From contig NZ_OZ242344.1 in NCBI RefSeq assembly GCF_965208485.1, positions 3,038,001 through 3,102,000 of the forward strand: a stretch of DNA of 64,000 nucleotides. Direction: 5' to 3'. The DNA comes from Poriferisodalis sp965208485. GTDB taxonomy: Bacteria; Actinomycetota; Acidimicrobiia; Acidimicrobiales; Poriferisodalaceae. A program made the translations under genes and the position numbers. Positions 58,840-64,000 of this stretch are shown here, piece after piece (the first letter of the stretch is position 1; every line of letters starts with the position of its first letter). The notes beneath the pieces were generated by a model, which worked only from the letters and a program-made list of their open reading frames with translations, did no database searches and was not told the origin of the DNA.

Positions 58840-61800
58840 CCGAGGCGACTTTGACTGCGGAGGTGTCCCATCAGCGTGCGACGGTGAGCATGGCCGCGGC
58901 CCACGACGGCGCCGGCGTGGCGCTGGCCCGCGGGGGTGTGTTCAGCGCCGTGCTGTCCAGCGGCGAGGAGAGTCCGTCTGTGCCGTTGAGCGTCGGCACG
59001 ACTGCGGTGACGCTCACCGTCACCGCGGAGGACGGCACGACGGGCACGCATCGGGTGGACTTCGTGCGGGCGGCGCTGGGGGATGCCTCCACGGTGACGG
59101 TGTCCACTGATGAGTTCACCTTGTCGTGCCCGGCTGAGGCCGATGAGGGCACGGTGATGGAGTGCACGCTGTCCAATGTCTCATCGGAGGGTCAGCCGTG
59201 GCCGGTGGTGGGGGTGCTGCACAGCGCGCTGGACGACTCGCGTGCGTTCGTGGCCGGCGACCCGGTGGTCACCAGCAGCGATGCTGCGTTCAGCAAGGAC
59301 CTGTCTTTCGGCGAGCAGGACCCGATGAGGGAGGGCTTCAACTTCGGCTACGGGGAGCTGTTCTCGGGCGGGTCGAGCAGCCTGTACCGCACGTGGGGCT
59401 ACGAGAAGTTCGACTGGAGCGGCACAGCAGCCGCCGGCGCTCACCGGATCGTGCGCGTCGAGCTCCACGACGATCTTGCCTCAGCAGACGACCCCGGCGC
59501 GACAGAGCACTTCTACGTCGCACTGGCCCCCAGCGACTACAGCGGACTCTCAGAGCTCGCCGACAACACAGCACCGATCCTGCTCCACTCCGAAACCGGC
59601 ACCAGCGCGGACGTGGGCGGTGGTTCTGCTGAGTTCGATGTGGGTACGGCGGTGTTGGTGGTGGCTAATGGGTGGAGTCCGCCTGATGTGGGTGTTGCGT
59701 CGGTGCTGGCGGCGCGGTTGCGGAATGCGGTGGTGGTCTACACCGAGCGTGATGCGTTGTCTGAGCCCACTCGCGAGCTGTTGAGGGAGGTTTTGCCGGC
59801 GGAGGTGGTCATTGTGGGCGGCATTGCCGCGGTGTCACGCGAGACTCGCAGCCGGATTCGTGCTGCGACGCCGGAGACTGAGACGGGCCGGGTGGAGGGC
59901 GCGGACCGTGTCGACACGTCGGTTCAGGCGGCGCGGCGCATTCTGGGCGCCCCCTCGGGCGGCGCTTCGGCGGCCACGCTGATCGTCGCGAGCGGCTGGT
60001 CGCCGCCTGATATCGGCGCGGCGGCTGCGCTTGCTGCTCGTACGCCGCGTTCTGCGGTGGTGTACACGCAGCCCGGGGCGCTGCCTGAGGCGGTGAGGGT
60101 GCTGCTGCGCGAGTATCTGCCTGCGCGTGTGGTCATCGTGGGCGGATCGGCTGCTGTGTCGGGTGTGGTGGAGGCCGGCATTGCCGCTGTTGTGCCCGGG
60201 GCCGGGGTTTCGCGGGTGACGGGGGCGGACCGCATCGAGACAGCGGCGCAGACGGCGCGGAGCATCCTGGGCGATCCGGCGGGCTCGGCGGGCTCGGCGG
60301 TGCTGGTGCTGGCGAACGGCTGGTCGCCGCCTGACATCGGCACAGCGGCTGCCACTGCGGCTCGGACGCAGCGGTCGGCTGTTCTGTACACCGAGGCGGA
60401 CGTGCTGGCCGGGTCGGTCCCGGCGCTGATCGCGAGCTACCGGCCGGCTTCTGTGGTCATCGTCGGCGGCCGTGCGGCGGTCTCCGACAGCGTCCGCGCC
60501 GCCGTCGTTGCCGCCGCGCCGGACGCACAAGTACGCCGAGTCACCGGCGCGACCCGAGTCCACACCGCAGCAGCCGCCGCCAGAAGAATCCTGAGCAACG
60601 TGGATGCGTCCGAGTTTGTGCCGGAGTTGGCGTTTGTGGACGACGAGTATTTCATGTCCACTCGGATCAGGGTCTGGCCTTCTGTGTCCAAGGCTGTCAG
60701 GGGGATCGGCGATCAGAACCAGATCGAGGGCAACCGCGTCTTCGGCAGGGTGGAGGCGGCTCGGCGCTCGGGAAGCAGGCATGCGCTTCGGTTCGCGGTG
60801 GAGGAACTGCCTGATGTGGGGTCCTATCAGGCGGCGAACCCGCGTTGTGCTCATCACGGCAACTGCACCGACACAGCAGTCGGGGTCTCTGCCGGTACTG
60901 GGGAGTTGTTCCTGCATTCCGAGGCGTTCGATCTCAGCTCGAGCACTCACTGGGCGGATGATGTGTACGTGATCGACTTCCCGCCGCAGCGGGTGGGGCT
61001 GTCGGTGACCGATCTCCGCACGCCGCTGAAGGTGTACCGCGACGTGATGGTGCGGCCCTCGCAGCGGGCGCCGGACTGCGGCGACTACCCAGGGCGCAAT
61101 CCGGTCTCCCATCAGTGCCTGTTCGGCAGGGAGCACCTGCCGCCGACGCCTCCTGCTGCTACTGCGGGGATGCGGGCGGCGCTGCCGGGCACGCTGGTGC
61201 AGCCCAGGGAGAACTACTCGCTGGTGTTCGCTGAGGAGTTCGACTACACGGCGGCTGCGAACGCCGACGGTGCGTGCCGCAACCGGATGAACAACCTGAA
61301 CCGGGGCTTCGCCGCGTGGAACTTCGACACCGATCCGTGTGACGATGTCGACGCTGAGGGGGTGCCGTGCTTCGACATCGCCGACGGCAGCTTCTACATG
61401 GCCCGCAGCTATCTGTGCGACGCCCGGATGACCACTGCGGGCAGGATGAACTTCAAGTACGGCTACATGGAGGTCAAGTACAGCTTCAACTACGAGGCGC
61501 TTGACGAGGACGTCAACCTGTCTTTCTCGCTCGGGCTGCCCGCGCAGACGACGCGGGGCACGTTCCTGGACTACTACGGGGCTCACGCGCAGGACTACGA
61601 GACCGTCCTGCGCGCGATCGGCGGGGTGGTGAACCTGTTCGAGTACATCCCCAAAGGCCGCCGGGCGGTGAGCGCCACCTGGACCAATCCCTATGGGTGG
61701 AGCAGGCATCCCGACACGCCGCCGCTGCGCACCATGGTGCGCGTCCACTACTGCCGCGACCCAGACAACGACCCCGTGAGGCTGGTGCTGCTCACCGAGG

Positions 61801-62225
61801 ACTTCTGCAACGGCGACGCTGAGCACACCATGACCCAAGGACTCGAATGGACGCCGCGCGGGTACCGCAGCTTCTTCAAGCTCGACGGCTACCACGACGA
61901 CTTCGTCGTGCTGCGGCCCGAGAACGTCTGGTTCCGCTGGAAGCCGACGATCTTCGCCGCCGACGGCACGTTCAAGTTCTCCGACGACTGGCAGACGCTC
62001 GAAGCAGACGCCCGCAACAGGTACTTCGAGCACCTCATCGACGGCGACCCCGACAGCGTCCTCACCCAGCTCGGCATATCCCACCGGCCGATGGACATCA
62101 CCTTCGGCGCGTGGCGGAACATCAGCCCGCGCCTGCGCACCATCGCAACCAAGCTCCGCATCGACTACATCCGGGTCTTCCAGCCCCAAGACGGCTACAC
62201 CCACATGGACCCCGTCTACCAATAG
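58824..62225 (+). CDS. Surface protein, main part: CWB2 repeats plus GH16-like domain
   Basis: Continuation of the preceding frame (similarity already begins at about 58785). It comprises a cadherin-like sandwich, a second Cys-paired beta domain (FTLSCPAEADEGTVMECTLS), then three CWB2 cell-wall-binding units at about residues 270-592 (each with ANGWSPPDxG or SGWSPPDIG, and VVIVGGxAAVS). The C-terminal 540 residues resemble GH16/SKN1-type beta-glucan proteins (YSLVFAEEFDYTAAANADGA, MARSYLCDARMTTAGRMNFK, YGYMEVKYSFNY). In GH16 enzymes the catalytic ExDxxE motif follows; here the corresponding stretch is GGVVNLFEYIPKG, with the first Glu and the Asp replaced. The domain may therefore bind glycan rather than cut it. 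The protein is presumably attached to the cell wall by CWB2. Confidence 0.8.
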   Translation: MAYEVTEATLTAEVSHQRATVSMAAAHDGAGVALARGGVFSAVLSSGEESPSVPLSVGTTAVTLTVTAEDGTTGTHRVDFVRAALGDASTVTVSTDEFTLSCPAEADEGTVMECTLSNVSSEGQPWPVVGVLHSALDDSRAFVAGDPVVTSSDAAFSKDLSFGEQDPMREGFNFGYGELFSGGSSSLYRTWGYEKFDWSGTAAAGAHRIVRVELHDDLASADDPGATEHFYVALAPSDYSGLSELADNTAPILLHSETGTSADVGGGSAEFDVGTAVLVVANGWSPPDVGVASVLAARLRNAVVVYTERDALSEPTRELLREVLPAEVVIVGGIAAVSRETRSRIRAATPETETGRVEGADRVDTSVQAARRILGAPSGGASAATLIVASGWSPPDIGAAAALAARTPRSAVVYTQPGALPEAVRVLLREYLPARVVIVGGSAAVSGVVEAGIAAVVPGAGVSRVTGADRIETAAQTARSILGDPAGSAGSAVLVLANGWSPPDIGTAAATAARTQRSAVLYTEADVLAGSVPALIASYRPASVVIVGGRAAVSDSVRAAVVAAAPDAQVRRVTGATRVHTAAAAARRILSNVDASEFVPELAFVDDEYFMSTRIRVWPSVSKAVRGIGDQNQIEGNRVFGRVEAARRSGSRHALRFAVEELPDVGSYQAANPRCAHHGNCTDTAVGVSAGTGELFLHSEAFDLSSSTHWADDVYVIDFPPQRVGLSVTDLRTPLKVYRDVMVRPSQRAPDCGDYPGRNPVSHQCLFGREHLPPTPPAATAGMRAALPGTLVQPRENYSLVFAEEFDYTAAANADGACRNRMNNLNRGFAAWNFDTDPCDDVDAEGVPCFDIADGSFYMARSYLCDARMTTAGRMNFKYGYMEVKYSFNYEALDEDVNLSFSLGLPAQTTRGTFLDYYGAHAQDYETVLRAIGGVVNLFEYIPKGRRAVSATWTNPYGWSRHPDTPPLRTMVRVHYCRDPDNDPVRLVLLTEDFCNGDAEHTMTQGLEWTPRGYRSFFKLDGYHDDFVVLRPENVWFRWKPTIFAADGTFKFSDDWQTLEADARNRYFEHLIDGDPDSVLTQLGISHRPMDITFGAWRNISPRLRTIATKLRIDYIRVFQPQDGYTHMDPVYQ

Positions 62226-62234
62226 CAGCCGATG

Positions 62235-62370
62235 AGTATTGATGCGGTTTTCTTGGGGCCTGCTGCGGATCAAGTCGCGTGGCACGGCGCGCCTGGCGGC
62301 GCCACGCATAGATCGGCTGGTCGCTGATCCCCAGCTCAGCCGCTACCACAGCGACCGGACGTCCGCCTCG
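62235..62370 (-). pseudogene. Transposase helix-turn-helix remnant
   Basis: The minus strand reads RPVAVVAAELGISDQPIYAW and RRQARRATRLDPQQAPRK, the helix-turn-helix start of an IS3-type OrfA. Only about 45 codons are recognisable. It lies between the GH16-like protein and a headless secreted-protein fragment. Confidence 0.6.
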
Positions 62371-62405
62371 AAACCGAGCTCGGCAGCGATGTCGCCGCCC
62401 CGGCG

Positions 62406-62756
62406 GTGAGCCTCGTCAGCGGCACATCACCCAGCACCGGCACCGCGACCGCGCTCACTGCGCCCGCCTCGCTCGATGCGGGCTCGGGTCCCAAGAAGTA
62501 CTCCTACACCGCGCCGTCGGGCACCAGGCTTGACGCTTCCACCAGCTATTGGATCGTTGTCGAATCCGCCGCGACCGGCGGCGAGCACGTCCATTGGACG
62601 CTCACCTGGTCCGACGGAGAGGACCGCTTCTATCCCGGCTGGGGCATCGAGCGCCAAGTGTGGCGCCGCAGCGCATCCGCCGTCGGTTCCTGCACGGCCC
62701 TACCAGGCTGTTCCATGATGCTCCAGATTCGCGGCACGCCGGTCGGCGGTCTGTAG
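62406..62756 (+). pseudogene. C-terminal fragment of a secreted beta-sandwich protein
   Basis: A 116-residue frame: LVSGTSPSTGTATALTAPAS, then DASTSYWIVVESAATGGEHV and HWTLTWSDGEDRFYPGWGIE. It resembles the repeated beta-sandwich modules of very large actinobacterial surface proteins. The coding frame is open upstream of the GTG (to about 62370) without a signal peptide, so it is probably the 3' end of a gene whose front was lost at the transposase remnant. Confidence 0.55.
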
Positions 62757-62909
62757 CCCCACTGGAGACAGCGGTGCTGAGAGCGGCTTCGCATCTTGTC
62801 GGGTTGCCGTGGGCTGGCATGGGGGTTGCTGAGTTTCATCGGTGCCCGGGCGGGGAGTCCCAGAGGGTGTTGATGGGGGTGAGCCAGAGGCGGTCCCCGA
62901 CCCGGTGGC

Positions 62910-62942
62910 GGGGTGGGGTGGGGTGGGTTAGTGTGTGGGTGA
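62910..62942 (+). other. G-rich tract with quadruplex potential
   Basis: The plus strand has GGTGGCGGGGTGGGGTGGGG then TGGGTTAGTGTGTGGGTG: four or more closely spaced runs of three to four G. It lies 60-90 bp upstream of the propeller-repeat gene start and could influence its transcription. Confidence 0.5.
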
Positions 62943-62999
62943 GTCACCCCGTGTTTTGTAGAGACTCGGGTTGTTGTGTCACGGCCGGGGAGGTTGGTG

Positions 63000-64000
63000 A
63001 TGTTGGGGTTGGGTGTGTTGTGGGGGTGGTGGTTTCGTCGGGTGGTTTGGCTGGTTGCGGTTGCGGTCGCGGCTGGGGTGCTGGTGCCGGTTGGGTCTGG
63101 TGGCGCTGGCGCGCAGGAGCCTGCGGCGTTCTCCCGGTTGCCGGATGCGGAGCTTGACACGCTGGCTGCGGCGGGCAATGAGTATCCGAGCGCGTTGTGG
63201 TCGGACGGGGCGACGCTGTGGGTGGCTGATCTGGTCGAGGACAAGGTGTTTGCGTACGATCTCGCGACTGGCGTGCGTCGGCCTGGCGATGATGTGGATT
63301 CGCTGCGTGGGGCGGGCAACACGTATCCGATGGGAATGTGGTCGGACGGGTCGGTGCTGTGGGTGTCCGACGGCGCTGATGCCAAGGTGTACGCGTACGA
63401 TCTGGCGACCGGTGCTCATCTGCCGTTCTTGGGCATCGAGACGCTGGATGAGGCCGGCAACAATTGGCCGCGGGGGCTGTGGTCGGACGGCTCGACGCTG
63501 TGGGTGGCCGATTACTGGGACGGCAGGGTGTACGCGTACGATCTCGCCACCGGTGAGCGTCGGCCTGATGATGATGTCGATTCGCCTGATGCGGCGGGCA
63601 ATGACCGTCCTACGGGGTTGTGGTCGGACGGGTCGACGCTGTGGGTGGCCGACATGGCCGACGACAAGGTGTACGCGTACGACTTCTCGACGGGCGCGCG
63701 GCGTCCTGGTGGGGATTTCGACACGTTGGCCGTTGCGGGCAACGGCCGTCCGGCGGCGTTGTGGTCGGACGGGTCGACGCTGTGGGTGGCCGACAGCGGC
63801 AAGTCGAGCGACGACGGCGAGTCGAGGCTGTTCGCGTACCGGATGCCCGACAGCGCGCTGCTGCGGTCGCTGTCGCTGAGCGGCGTGGACTTCGGGGTGT
63901 TCTCTGCGGGCCGGTTCTCTTATTCGGTGCGGGTGCCGTCAGCGACGACGCAGACGACGGTCGCCGCTGCGGCCGCTGCGGGCTCGGGAGCGTCGGTTGT
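63000..64000 (+). CDS. Secreted propeller-repeat protein with cadherin-like domain (partial)
   Basis: The start is ATG 63000 behind GGGGAGG, reading in a frame that stays open to the window end. A signal sequence (WWFRRVVWLVAVAVAAGVLV, cleaved near GAQEP) is followed by five repeats of about 46 residues. Each has AGNxxPxGLWSDGSTLWVAD, (D/G)xKVYAYDLATG and a short acidic turn (xxDDDVDSL). The Trp/Asp pattern is that of an NHL-like beta-propeller blade. From about 63860 a cadherin-like sandwich starts (LLRSLSLSGVDFGVFSAGRF). The protein is probably surface-exposed, like the other repeat proteins here. The 3' end lies outside the window. Confidence 0.8.
   Translation, partial: MLGLGVLWGWWFRRVVWLVAVAVAAGVLVPVGSGGAGAQEPAAFSRLPDAELDTLAAAGNEYPSALWSDGATLWVADLVEDKVFAYDLATGVRRPGDDVDSLRGAGNTYPMGMWSDGSVLWVSDGADAKVYAYDLATGAHLPFLGIETLDEAGNNWPRGLWSDGSTLWVADYWDGRVYAYDLATGERRPDDDVDSPDAAGNDRPTGLWSDGSTLWVADMADDKVYAYDFSTGARRPGGDFDTLAVAGNGRPAALWSDGSTLWVADSGKSSDDGESRLFAYRMPDSALLRSLSLSGVDFGVFSAGRFSYSVRVPSATTQTTVAAAAAAGSGASV

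Noticed and set aside
59835..62309. 824-codon open frame on the minus strand opposite the CWB2/GH16-like gene
   Set aside because: It is Arg/His/Val-rich shadow coding from high-GC codon bias. The plus strand has clear domains and the minus frame has no motif or signal.

Overview
The window is GC-rich bacterial chromosome, about two-thirds G+C by eye. The housekeeping content points to an actinobacterium, and I would guess class Acidimicrobiia, possibly host-associated or marine. The clues are a menaquinone-type naphthoyl-CoA synthase (MenB), an LLM (F420-type) oxidoreductase, a soluble acyl-ACP desaturase, NusG with a long N-terminal extension, a groESL operon behind a CIRCE operator, frequent GTG/TTG starts, and very large secreted proteins with CWB2, PPC-like, RTX and propeller repeats. 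No rRNA gene is present, so the placement is inference.

Layout. 1-10.2 kb: a cell-surface operon with a 2919-residue secreted SGNH-hydrolase/RTX protein, a lipoprotein and an RDD membrane protein. 10.2-20.8 kb: a decayed accessory zone holding an ISL3-type element, a HigBA-like module with a clear operator, fragments of a second SGNH/RTX gene in scrambled order, IS3 remnants, a shrunken RelBE pair and an internally deleted glutamine synthetase. A few intact metabolic genes (crotonase, SRPBCC protein, membrane protein) sit among them. 20.8-29.8 kb: sulfur genes (cysteine-dioxygenase-like cupin, triple rhodanese), an LLM oxidoreductase, menB, an acetyltransferase, three tRNAs plus a broken tRNA copy, secE-nusG-rplK, a desaturase and superoxide dismutase. 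30-45 kb: a PAS-LuxR regulator, an M16 protease lipoprotein, truA, rplM-rpsI, glmM, an extradiol dioxygenase, a HEPN pair, a double-sized glmS and acpS. 45.5-47.4 kb: IS3 and IS30 wreckage and an MreB remnant. 47.6-53.3 kb: a compact run nnr-alr-tsaE-tsaB-rimI-tsaD for nucleotide repair, D-alanine supply and tRNA t6A. 53.4-57.6 kb: an internally deleted restriction-modification polypeptide and groESL. 57.6-64 kb: a second surface region with a CWB2/GH16-like protein split at a run of 11 G, remnants, and the start of a propeller-repeat protein that runs off the window.

Three themes stand out. (1) A 107-bp miniature inverted-repeat element is present in two full copies and one truncated copy. 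It sits between converging genes, and its CTAG ends supply the stop codons of three genes. (2) Short tandem repeats of 27-33 bp have expanded inside or between housekeeping genes (glmS twice, rimI, the tsaE/tsaB junction). (3) Several genes have been shortened by internal deletions that kept their ends recognisable (GlnT, RelB, the restriction-modification gene, the second SGNH protein). Cell-wall precursor genes (glmM, glmS, alr, an mreB remnant) are scattered through the window rather than clustered.
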